Part shown: positions 34,851 through 42,096 of the stretch, one piece after another | Position numbering within the stretch: the first letter of the stretch is position 1 | How the letters are laid out: each line of letters starts with the position of its first letter | Origin: CAYQUC01 sp964420605 | Lineage (GTDB): Bacteria > Pseudomonadota > Gammaproteobacteria > UBA6429 > Thiohalophilaceae | Direction of reading: 5' to 3' | Assembly: GCA_964420605.1 (NCBI GenBank) | Contig: CAYQUC010000003.1 | Span: 1-64,000, forward strand | DNA length: 64,000 bases | Notes under the pieces: generated by a model | What the model saw: the letters and a program-made list of their open reading frames with translations, nothing else | Database searches by the model: none | Told to the model about the DNA's origin: nothing | Program-made: the position numbers and the translations under genes

Positions 34851-35648
34851 TTATTTCGTGTGACAAGCAAGACAAACTGCACTGCCAGCATTTGATACTC
34901 GCAAAAATGTTGCGTTTTCGGTATGGGGATCATGGCAACTGGCACACTCTACAAATGGCTGTCCAGCACCGCCATCAATCGACGCTATTGAGCGTGTATA
35001 TAATTGCATGTCTGTTTTTTGTCGGGTACCGTTTGGTGTTATTTCAGTATCTACCCACCAAATTGTATTACCATTAATTGTGGCACTATTGGGTGCTTTA
35101 AAATCAACATCCCGTGTCGCTCCGGCAGGTGCCGATGTACTGATACCGCCGCCACCGTATTGAATGCCAATCGGATGATCGTTCGATAAATCTTGTCCAA
35201 TCAGTGCGATTCCTTGTGGCGATGAATTTCCTGTCCAAGTACCGGCACTATAAGATGGTACCACCGCACCGGAACCTGGCGCATTTAATACCGCATCCAT
35301 TGCTTGTGTACCATCGTGGCACGAAAGGCAGGCAATCGACACCGAACCAACAGGTGCCATTGCACCATCTAAACTACTGGTTCCCAAACTATCATACGTT
35401 GTATACGAAGCTGGCGACGCTAATGTTTTATTCCAAAGTGGTACCGATGCAGAATTATCTCCACCATGAGGAGTATGACAAAACACACAAATTTCTGCGG
35501 TGCCACTATAAGTATTTGCCCCAATGCCGGTCGAACCTAAATTATGTAATGTATTCGATATTGCTGCCTGCAGCGCGGTACTGGTAAAAACCGTTGCGGC
35601 TAGCACAAGCACAATTTTAAACGTCATGTTTTGCTTTTCGTTTATCAT
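34851..35648 (-). CDS. Tetrahaem cytochrome resembling the OmcE extracellular nanowire family
   Basis: The 265-residue protein has a signal peptide (to about residue 28) and four CxxCH motifs: CVFCH (54-58), CLSCH (107-111), CASCH (235-239) and CLACH (259-263). Apart from these it contains exactly four histidines, H35 (TLHNLG), H61 (CHTPH), H158 (SNDHPIG) and H242 (CHDPH), which is one distal ligand per haem. Size, haem number, motif order, and the ICVFCHTPHG and CLSCHDGT blocks resemble OmcE, the Geobacter tetrahaem cytochrome that polymerises into filaments. Polymerisation here is inference. AGGGAA 5 nt upstream supports the start at 35648. A perfect FNR box lies about 110 bp upstream; the gene heads the long cytochrome unit. 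Confidence 0.9.
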   Translation of the reverse strand: MINEKQNMTFKIVLVLAATVFTSTALQAAISNTLHNLGSTGIGANTYSGTAEICVFCHTPHGGDNSASVPLWNKTLASPASYTTYDSLGTSSLDGAMAPVGSVSIACLSCHDGTQAMDAVLNAPGSGAVVPSYSAGTWTGNSSPQGIALIGQDLSNDHPIGIQYGGGGISTSAPAGATRDVDFKAPNSATINGNTIWWVDTEITPNGTRQKTDMQLYTRSIASIDGGAGQPFVECASCHDPHTENATFLRVSNAGSAVCLACHTK

Positions 35649-35754
35649 ATTTTCCCTACCTGCTTATTATTCTTATAGATCAATATATTATTATATTTTA
35701 ATAAACTAATGTTACTGCATAGCATTATGTATTGTTGGCCGAATTTCCGACTAC

Positions 35755-35768
35755 TTGATTTCAATCAA
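35755..35768. promoter_or_regulatory. Perfect FNR/ANR box upstream of the OmcE-like gene
   Basis: TTGAT-TTCA-ATCAA matches the consensus at all ten positions. It is centred about 113 bp before the start at 35648. On the minus strand CATAAT (35729-35724) lies 35 bp downstream, near the spacing of an FNR-activated promoter. Confidence 0.68.
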
Positions 35769-35883
35769 TTAATGAGCAATAAATAAAACAATACATCTAA
35801 TAAAAAATTATTGTTAAAAAATGGAGCTTACAATAAATAACAAAACTTAACTTATGACGTAGTTCAGAGTTTTAACACTATTA

Positions 35884-36996
35884 TTATTGCTCTGTTGCTT
35901 GCGTCGATGGCAAACTAAAATACCCTGCAGATTCAGACAATGCAGCAGGACGAAAGACATCAACCTTTTTAAAGTATTGATCCACCATGTAAACACGGCC
36001 ATCTTCGTCTATCGCCAAACCGGCAGGTAACATAAAATGTGCGGCACCGTCTTGACTGTTCCGTATCCCGACGGCAAGTAATAACTGACCTTGTGGGTTA
36101 AAAATTTGAAAATTTCCAAATGCAGTATCCGCAACATAGATATTGCCATCAGCATCGGCAGCCAACCCTTTCGGTCGAGAGAACTGTCCGCTTCGCCGAC
36201 CTATCGCACCAAATGTGCGTACATATTTACCTTGTTGCGTAAATACCTGGATGCGAAAATTACCGCCATCGACCACGTATAAATTACCATCGGGTGCTAT
36301 GGTTGCCTCTCTGGGTAAATTCAACTCACCATTGCCTTTTCCGCGTTTAGCAATATTGTATAAAAATTTACCAGTTTGAGCATCAAACACCACGATACGG
36401 TGTTTGTCACTTTTTACACCACCCGTATCAACAACAAAAACTTTACTGCCTTGTGGATTCACTGTTAATCCCGCCGGTCGACTAAAGTTATCTTTATTGC
36501 CAATAGTGCGTAAATAATTACCGTCACGATCATAAACAATAACCTGCTTCAGACTCGCATCGCATACGTATAAAGTGCCCTTTTGATCCACGTCTAAGCC
36601 CATTGGTTTAAAAAGTTCGCCTGGGGCCGAGGTACCAATTTCAATATATTTAGCGGCTGGTTTATCAAATGCCAACACCATCCGTTTAACCGTATCCGAT
36701 ACAAATACGCGGCCTTGATGCACCGTTACCCCAAATGGTTTCGCCATTGCATTGCCGATTCGCGCCTGGCCTGTTATTAATCGTTTAAAAGAGGCATTTG
36801 CCTGTTCTTGTTCAACATCAGCGCTGCTGAGAATACTTTGTTGAAAATAAAATCGAGCTTGGTTGGGTGCCGGAGGAAAAACTGGTTTTACCTTTATCGG
36901 TTGCACTGCAGTGCTCGAACATGCACTTAAACCGAGAATAAGTGCCAAACCGCCAAATAATTTGGCCCTTATCAAAACTGTACTTAAATTTCTCAT
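35884..36996 (-). CDS. NHL-repeat six-bladed propeller lipoprotein, paralogue upstream of the OmcE-like gene
   Basis: The 370-residue lipoprotein (signal ending LSAC, C26) has NHL blades GRVFVSDTVKRMVLAFD, TLYVCDASLKQVIVYD, KVFVVDTGGVKSDKHRIVVFD, NLYVVDGGNFRIQVF, NIYVADTAFGNFQIF and RVYMVDQYFKKVDVF. It pairs with the NHL gene at 26604; each lies just before an OmcE-like cytochrome gene on the same strand. That repeated pairing suggests a functional link with the secreted cytochromes, perhaps in export or docking. AAGAGAT precedes the ATG. A 235-bp gap with the FNR box separates it from the cytochrome gene. Confidence 0.85.
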   Translation of the reverse strand: MRNLSTVLIRAKLFGGLALILGLSACSSTAVQPIKVKPVFPPAPNQARFYFQQSILSSADVEQEQANASFKRLITGQARIGNAMAKPFGVTVHQGRVFVSDTVKRMVLAFDKPAAKYIEIGTSAPGELFKPMGLDVDQKGTLYVCDASLKQVIVYDRDGNYLRTIGNKDNFSRPAGLTVNPQGSKVFVVDTGGVKSDKHRIVVFDAQTGKFLYNIAKRGKGNGELNLPREATIAPDGNLYVVDGGNFRIQVFTQQGKYVRTFGAIGRRSGQFSRPKGLAADADGNIYVADTAFGNFQIFNPQGQLLLAVGIRNSQDGAAHFMLPAGLAIDEDGRVYMVDQYFKKVDVFRPAALSESAGYFSLPSTQATEQ

Positions 36997-37304
36997 TTTT
37001 ATCTCTTTTACCTTAACGTAATGTAACTATTGAGCATTTAACCAAACCTGTTTTAAAAATAGCATCGTCTAGCAACAGCCACTTTAGAACTATCTTTACA
37101 CCACTATTTCTACTCACCAATATACACGCACTTGTCATAACGTGTTTTAAATTACCTGATCTGGGACAAGTAATTAAAACCGATAGCCAGTACAATGCCA
37201 AATAAAGTTGTTTTGACTCCGATATTTATTGGTTTATGAACAATTTTGTCGGTGACGTTTGCTTTAAACTAGCCATTAATTATAACAGGCAGCTAATTGT
37301 TAAA
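36997..37304. other. 308-bp divergent promoter region with an imperfect inverted repeat
   Basis: The gap between the NHL lipoprotein and the class I cytochrome gene has no convincing gene. It holds TTTTAAATTAC (37145-37155) and GTAATTAAAA (37170-37179), near-perfect inverted arms. The 14 bases between them, CTGAT-CTGG-GACAA, fit the FNR pattern at 7 of 10 positions. It is a candidate Crp/FNR-family operator for either direction. Confidence 0.4.
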
Positions 37305-38312
37305 ATGCAAATATCGGTTTTATTACTCAATCCTAAATCACTATCATCTGTTTTTATCATTTTTGCACTATTGCATACCACTGCTAGTTTAGCGGCGACT
37401 ATTGACCCCGCAAGTTTATATCAAAATCACTGTTCGGTCTGTCATGGTGATCAAGGCAATGGTAAAAGCCACGCCAAACAAGGACTTATTCCCCCCCCCA
37501 GAGATTTTACTAGCTCCAAATCAGCAATGGAATTAAGCCAACAGCGAATAAGACACTCTATTCGCAACGGCATACCGGGAACAGCAATGGTTGCTTGGAA
37601 ATCAAAATTATCAAACCAGCAAATCACCGCTCTCGCCAACTACATTCGCGATACATTTTTGCGCGTAACGACCGTTAAGAGAGTAACAGCAGGTGCTCGA
37701 ATTTATGCTGATTTTTGTTCAGTATGTCACGGTGATACTGGCAAAGGTGCCGTTTGGGCAACTGCTGGGCTTCGTCCTCCTCCTATCGATTTTACCGATA
37801 TAAAAAAACACCCAATGTTAACGCGACCCCGAATGCTCAAATCCGTCGCCTTTGGTCGCGCTGAAACGGCCATGACGGCATGGAAAAATCGTTTAACCGA
37901 TATCCAAATTGAACAAGTTGTCGACTATGTTATCACTACTTTTATGCCGTCTTCTGCTCTGCAACAAAAAAAGACTAGCGTTAACAGCACGCGTGCAGAT
38001 ATGACATTAGCGCTGCCCAATAATCTAATCGGTAACTATCAGCGCGGCGCAGCATTATATAGTGCTAACTGTACTGCTTGTCATGGTAACAACGGCGACG
38101 GTCGAGGACCAAGAGCATATTTTATAAATCCTAAACCGCGCAATTTTTTACACCCAGCATCGCGCGCTAATTTTAATCGACCAACATTGTATCTTGCCAT
38201 TCAAAAAGGCAAGTTACGCACTGAAATGCCCGCATGGCAAACCGTGCTTAAACCACAACAACTTGCTGATGTTAGTGAATATGTTTTTAAACAATTTATT
38301 CGACAACATTAA
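37305..38312 (+). CDS. Trihaem class I cytochrome c (three fused monohaem domains)
   Basis: The 335-residue exported protein (signal peptide to about residue 30) contains three tandem cytochrome c domains with CSVCH at 43-47, CSVCH at 138-142 and CTACH at 256-260. Each domain has a likely Met axial ligand in the same context: TAM-VAW (M95), TAM-TAW (M190) and EM-PAW (M308). His/Met ligation implies higher potential than the bis-His cytochromes on the other strand. Each also has a PPP/KPRDF-type loop. It starts a plus-strand unit with the next cytochrome and a TlpA-like gene. The ATG at 37305 restores the signal peptide; the frame is open 23 codons further. Confidence 0.88.
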   Translation: MQISVLLLNPKSLSSVFIIFALLHTTASLAATIDPASLYQNHCSVCHGDQGNGKSHAKQGLIPPPRDFTSSKSAMELSQQRIRHSIRNGIPGTAMVAWKSKLSNQQITALANYIRDTFLRVTTVKRVTAGARIYADFCSVCHGDTGKGAVWATAGLRPPPIDFTDIKKHPMLTRPRMLKSVAFGRAETAMTAWKNRLTDIQIEQVVDYVITTFMPSSALQQKKTSVNSTRADMTLALPNNLIGNYQRGAALYSANCTACHGNNGDGRGPRAYFINPKPRNFLHPASRANFNRPTLYLAIQKGKLRTEMPAWQTVLKPQQLADVSEYVFKQFIRQH

Positions 38313-38326
38313 TACAGTAAGTCAAT

Positions 38327-39322
38327 ATGTTTAATAGTCACATCACAACTATATCATTATTTTTAAGCTTACTGTCAATCCCGATGACTGTGTTGCCTAG
38401 CACAACAAAAATGCCCCTTAATTACCATGAGCAAGGTCGCGCAATTTATAACTACCGTTGTTATTTTTGTCACGGTTATTCAGGTGATGCCAAAACCTTG
38501 ACTTCAAGTTATGTTAGTCCAGCACCACGTAATTTCACCTCAACCACACTCGCATCTTTATCGCGTAAAAAAATGTTAAACGCTGTGAGTCACGGTAAAC
38601 CGGGCACCGCAATGACCAGTTTCAGCCGGTTATTAACTAACTCAGAAATAGCTATAGTGGTCGATTTTATTCGAGATGAATTCATGAAGAACAAACGCAG
38701 CAACAGCCGTTACCACATTAACGCTAATGGTTGGCCTAACCACGCGCGTTACGCTCCGGCATTTGATTATGCAACTGGAAAATTAGCACTGGATAAACCC
38801 GAAAATGAATTAACAAATACACAACGTAATGGCAAACGTTTATTTCTAAGCAGCTGTATTAGTTGTCATGATCGTAGTAGCTTTTCGAATGAAAAACTAA
38901 TTTGGAAAAAACAAGCGGTTTCATATCCACGAAATAATTATTCTCATAGTAAAATCGATATCGTGAGTTCGGCAAGTATTTATGCAAAACACGGCATTTC
39001 ACCCTCTACCTCAACATTATCACCTGAAGCCAAAGCCGGTAAAACATTATGGTTGCAAAACTGTGCTTTTTGCCATGCGGCTGATGGCAGCGGACAAAAC
39101 TGGATTGGTAGTTTTTTAGAACCACCACCCCGTGATCTACGCCAAGCATCATTCATGGCAACCATGAGCCGTAAAACATTAACACAGCGAATACGCAATG
39201 GCCTCACTAACAGTTCAATGCCGGCATGGAAAAATGTGCTGTCAGCACAGCAAATTGATCAAATCATAAGTTATATATCAATCGCATTCTATCCAATCAA
39301 GAATACGTCTAAATCACTGTAA
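38327..39322 (+). CDS. Trihaem class I cytochrome c, second of the pair
   Basis: The 331-residue exported protein has CYFCH (45-49), CISCH (177-181) and CAFCH (246-250). The first and last domains match those of the preceding gene, with Met ligands in GTAMTSF (M96) and SSMPAW (M298). The central domain is short and lacks an obvious Met, so its haem may be differently ligated. The gene follows 14 nt after the previous one and is presumably its partner as a periplasmic electron carrier. Confidence 0.87.
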   Translation: MFNSHITTISLFLSLLSIPMTVLPSTTKMPLNYHEQGRAIYNYRCYFCHGYSGDAKTLTSSYVSPAPRNFTSTTLASLSRKKMLNAVSHGKPGTAMTSFSRLLTNSEIAIVVDFIRDEFMKNKRSNSRYHINANGWPNHARYAPAFDYATGKLALDKPENELTNTQRNGKRLFLSSCISCHDRSSFSNEKLIWKKQAVSYPRNNYSHSKIDIVSSASIYAKHGISPSTSTLSPEAKAGKTLWLQNCAFCHAADGSGQNWIGSFLEPPPRDLRQASFMATMSRKTLTQRIRNGLTNSSMPAWKNVLSAQQIDQIISYISIAFYPIKNTSKSL

Positions 39323-39340
39323 TTATTACACTATAATAAT

Positions 39341-39859
39341 ATGCGCAAAGTTCTATTCATTTATCATTCTAGCAACACTGTTTTACTTATTGTATTATTG
39401 AGTTTAATAACGCTGCTAACATCAGCTTGCGACAAAACACAATACAAGGCTGGTGACGTTTTTCCTATCGAAACACTGCAACAATTAATAACAACCAGTA
39501 ACAAGCCAGTTGATATTAAGGGAAAAATATTAATCATTAATTTTTGGGCTACATGGTGTCACCCCTGCCGTGAAGAAATGCCCAGCTTGCAAAAACTAAG
39601 TGACTCACTGGATAAAGCACAATTTCAGGTTATAGCGATATCCATTGATGATGATGAAAATTTAATGCAAGAGTTTTTAATACAAAATGCCATTACATTT
39701 AATAACTACCATGATCCAAAAAAAATATTGACACAACAGCAATTAAATATACAAGCTTACCCAGAGACAATAATAGTCGCGCCCGATGGTATAATCATAA
39801 AACGCGTGAGTGGCGAACAATCGTGGAATAAACAATACCTGAAAACACTATTACAATAA
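39341..39859 (+). CDS. TlpA/ResA-like thiol-disulfide lipoprotein
   Basis: The 172-residue lipoprotein (signal ending LTSAC, lipid on C30) carries a thioredoxin fold with the active site WCHPC (72-76) in INFWATWCHPCREEMPSLQKL and a cis-Pro region (IQAYPETIIVAPDG). The motif and context fit the reductases that keep apocytochrome CxxCH thiols reduced for haem attachment in system II. It is 18 nt after the second trihaem gene and complements ResB (23130) and CcsA (43953). Which substrate it serves is inferred from position. Confidence 0.88.
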   Translation: MRKVLFIYHSSNTVLLIVLLSLITLLTSACDKTQYKAGDVFPIETLQQLITTSNKPVDIKGKILIINFWATWCHPCREEMPSLQKLSDSLDKAQFQVIAISIDDDENLMQEFLIQNAITFNNYHDPKKILTQQQLNIQAYPETIIVAPDGIIIKRVSGEQSWNKQYLKTLLQ

Positions 39860-39924
39860 GCTGCTATACACTATTTATTCAATGAATAATTAGCTTATAC
39901 AAACGATATCTAGTCGATAATTAA

Positions 39925-39938
39925 GTGATACAAATCAA
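39925..39938. promoter_or_regulatory. FNR-like box upstream of the Sel1-cytochrome-propeller genes
   Basis: GTGAT-ACAA-ATCAA matches the FNR consensus at 9 of 10 positions. It is centred about 146 bp before the ATG at 40078. Confidence 0.42.
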
Positions 39939-40077
39939 GACATATGACAATGACAGTGGCATTAGTAAAAAAAACAACTTAAAATAGCTCCTAACTTTGT
40001 TCGTGAAAAAGATCCGTAATAGTTAATCTAAATAATCTATATCGAAGAACATATAACATAATTTAAAGCCAATAATA

Positions 40078-40665
40078 ATGTACAAACACAGCTCGTCATT
40101 TTACTTATTATTTACAATACTGACTCTAATAAGTAATCCAATTAATGCCTCCGAAGAAAATGGTCACATACGCATATATCAAAAAGCCATGTTAGCCTAC
40201 CGACAAGGAAACTTAATGACAACCATGGCACTACTGGAACAAGCCGTACAAAAAAATTATGCTCCGGCACAAAATACGCTAGCTTATATTTTAGATCAAG
40301 CAGAAGAAAACAAACGTGCCTTTCAATTATACCAACGTGCCGCTGACCAAAATTATCCCGACGCATTATTTGGTTTGGGTAATATGTATGCCAAAGGTGA
40401 AGGAACACAGCAAGATAGTAATAAAGCCGGTTTATTAATACGACAATCAGCCAAGCTAAAACATCCACCAGCAATGCGCGCCTACGCATATGCATTAGAG
40501 TTCGGACAATTAGGGTTTAGTCAAGATTTAGAACAAGCGTTTCACTGGTATCAATTATGCAGTTCAGCCAACGACCCTGTTTGCAAACGTCGGGTGATTC
40601 AAGTATATACACACGGCGGTTTAAACCAAACAGCTAACTTAAAAAAAGCACAGCTCTATAAATGA
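40078..40665 (+). CDS. Exported Sel1-repeat protein
   Basis: The 195-residue product has a signal peptide (to about residue 24, ending INA) and two or three Sel1-like repeats (APAQNTLAYILDQAEENKRAFQLYQRAADQ, then YPDALFGLGNMYAKGEG). Such solenoids act as protein-interaction scaffolds. The gene begins a plus-strand unit with a monohaem cytochrome and two propeller proteins. I cannot name its partner. Confidence 0.78.
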   Translation: MYKHSSSFYLLFTILTLISNPINASEENGHIRIYQKAMLAYRQGNLMTTMALLEQAVQKNYAPAQNTLAYILDQAEENKRAFQLYQRAADQNYPDALFGLGNMYAKGEGTQQDSNKAGLLIRQSAKLKHPPAMRAYAYALEFGQLGFSQDLEQAFHWYQLCSSANDPVCKRRVIQVYTHGGLNQTANLKKAQLYK

Positions 40666-40697
40666 TGTTTTGCGCAACCACATAAGGAAACAATAGA

Positions 40698-41003
40698 ATG
40701 AATAAAATAACGGGCATATTAATATTCTATCTAATAACAAATGCCAGTGGTGTTCTTGCGGCCAATACCACCCAAGGAAAACTCCTCTACCAACAAAACT
40801 GCACACTGTGCCATGGTGCTCAAGGGATAAGCGTTATGGCCGGCGCGCCCAATTTTAAACGCGGTGAAGCGCTGGCACAATCTGATTTTGCATTATTACA
40901 ACACATCAATAATGGTAAAAATGCCTGCCCAGCATTTACCGGAATTTTACAGCAGCAACAAGTATTTGATGTCATAGCCTATATCAGGACTTTTTATCGA
41001 TGA
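40698..41003 (+). CDS. Small monohaem class I cytochrome c
   Basis: The 101-residue exported protein (signal peptide to about residue 21) has one CTLCH (35-39) in the usual 'GKLLYQQNCTLCHGAQG' context and a C-terminal helix QVFDVIAYIRTFYR. No methionine stands in the usual ligand position (the corresponding stretch reads NACPAFTG), so the sixth ligand is unclear. It overlaps the next gene by 4 nt (ATGA), so the two are coupled. Confidence 0.87.
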   Translation: MNKITGILIFYLITNASGVLAANTTQGKLLYQQNCTLCHGAQGISVMAGAPNFKRGEALAQSDFALLQHINNGKNACPAFTGILQQQQVFDVIAYIRTFYR

Positions 41004-42094
41004 GATTTTTGCCGTTATTTATTTTAATGAGTTTAATGTTAACCTTGTTTGCTTGTGACAATAACAAAAAACAAGAAACGCTATTATCCAAAGAACTACC
41101 AACAGTACTCAATGTTTTTCAAGTTGGAAAAGATGTTTATGTCCGATCACTCGCGATTGAGAAAGAAACCTCAACGCTATGGGTAGGTACCTCTCTCGGC
41201 GTTCATGAGATAGATTTAAAAAGCCAAGCTATTCGTAATACTTTTACTCGAGATCACGGGCTCGCAAATGAATATGTTTTTGCAATTGGCATTGATAACA
41301 AAGGCTACAAATGGTTTGGTACCAATGCCGGTGGAATGTCACGTTATAAAAATGGCGAGTGGAAAACCTACTTTCCGATGCATGGCTTAGCTGATTATTG
41401 GATTTACAGTTTTGCCAATGATAACAAAGGTGGCTTATGGATTGGAACATGGGCTGGTGCCAATTATTTGGATCTCGAATCGGGTATATTTAAAACCTAT
41501 GTTACAGAGTTGATTAATGAATGGGTCTATGGCTTAGCGGTTGATAAAACAGGCAAGGTTTGGTTTGGAACCGAAGGTGGCGTGAGTCGATTTGATGGCG
41601 CGTCGTGGAAATCATGGAGCCACAAAGACGGCATCGGTGGAAAAAATGCAGACGCACTCCCTTTTAGTCGCAATACTGGTTTAGGTACACGCTCCCGTCA
41701 CGATCTTGGTGTTTTGGCCGGTGGAAAAGCCAGTTATAATCCCAACTATGTTTTTTGCCTAATGGTAGATAAACAAAACACGATTTGGGCTGGAACATGG
41801 GGTGGTGGTGTAGCGCATTTCAAAAATGGTAAATGGACAAACCTGATGAAACAAGACGGCCTAGCCGGCAACATCGTATACAGCATGACTCAAGATGACA
41901 CTGGCGTGTATTGGTTTGGAACAAACCGTGGCTTATCACGCTATGATGGTAAAAATTGGCATACGTGGAATATTCACAATGGTTTAGCATCTAACGATGT
42001 GTATGCCATTGCAATTAATGGTGATGAAATATGGCTAGCAAATCGTGGTGGTGTCACTCTACTTGGACCAAAATCGAATAAAAAGTTAAAATAA
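41000..42094 (+). CDS. Seven-bladed propeller lipoprotein (two-component-regulator-propeller repeats)
   Basis: The 364-residue lipoprotein (signal ending LFAC) has seven blades marked by W-x-G-T-x-x-G: LWVGTSLGV, WFGTNAGG, WIGTWAGA, WFGTEGGV, WAGTWGGG, WFGTNRGL and the degenerate WLANRGGV. These repeats usually form the sensor part of hybrid two-component receptors. No kinase or regulator domain is present here, so the protein is a free propeller at the outer side of a membrane. It is coupled to a monohaem cytochrome gene and followed at 2 nt by a paralogue. Confidence 0.85.
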   Translation: MRFLPLFILMSLMLTLFACDNNKKQETLLSKELPTVLNVFQVGKDVYVRSLAIEKETSTLWVGTSLGVHEIDLKSQAIRNTFTRDHGLANEYVFAIGIDNKGYKWFGTNAGGMSRYKNGEWKTYFPMHGLADYWIYSFANDNKGGLWIGTWAGANYLDLESGIFKTYVTELINEWVYGLAVDKTGKVWFGTEGGVSRFDGASWKSWSHKDGIGGKNADALPFSRNTGLGTRSRHDLGVLAGGKASYNPNYVFCLMVDKQNTIWAGTWGGGVAHFKNGKWTNLMKQDGLAGNIVYSMTQDDTGVYWFGTNRGLSRYDGKNWHTWNIHNGLASNDVYAIAINGDEIWLANRGGVTLLGPKSNKKLK

Positions 42095-42096
42095 AA

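Noticed and set aside
35204..35587. 127-codon plus-strand frame antisense to the OmcE-like gene
   Set aside because: It mirrors the biased codon use of a strongly supported cytochrome gene and encodes His/Tyr-rich low-complexity sequence; a shadow.
37013..37201. 62-codon minus-strand open frame in the divergent cytochrome promoter region
   Set aside because: No ribosome site, no recognisable protein features, and it would occupy the promoter region of both flanking genes.
40142..40495. 117-codon minus-strand frame opposite the Sel1 gene
   Set aside because: The Sel1 protein has a signal peptide and repeats; the opposite frame has neither.
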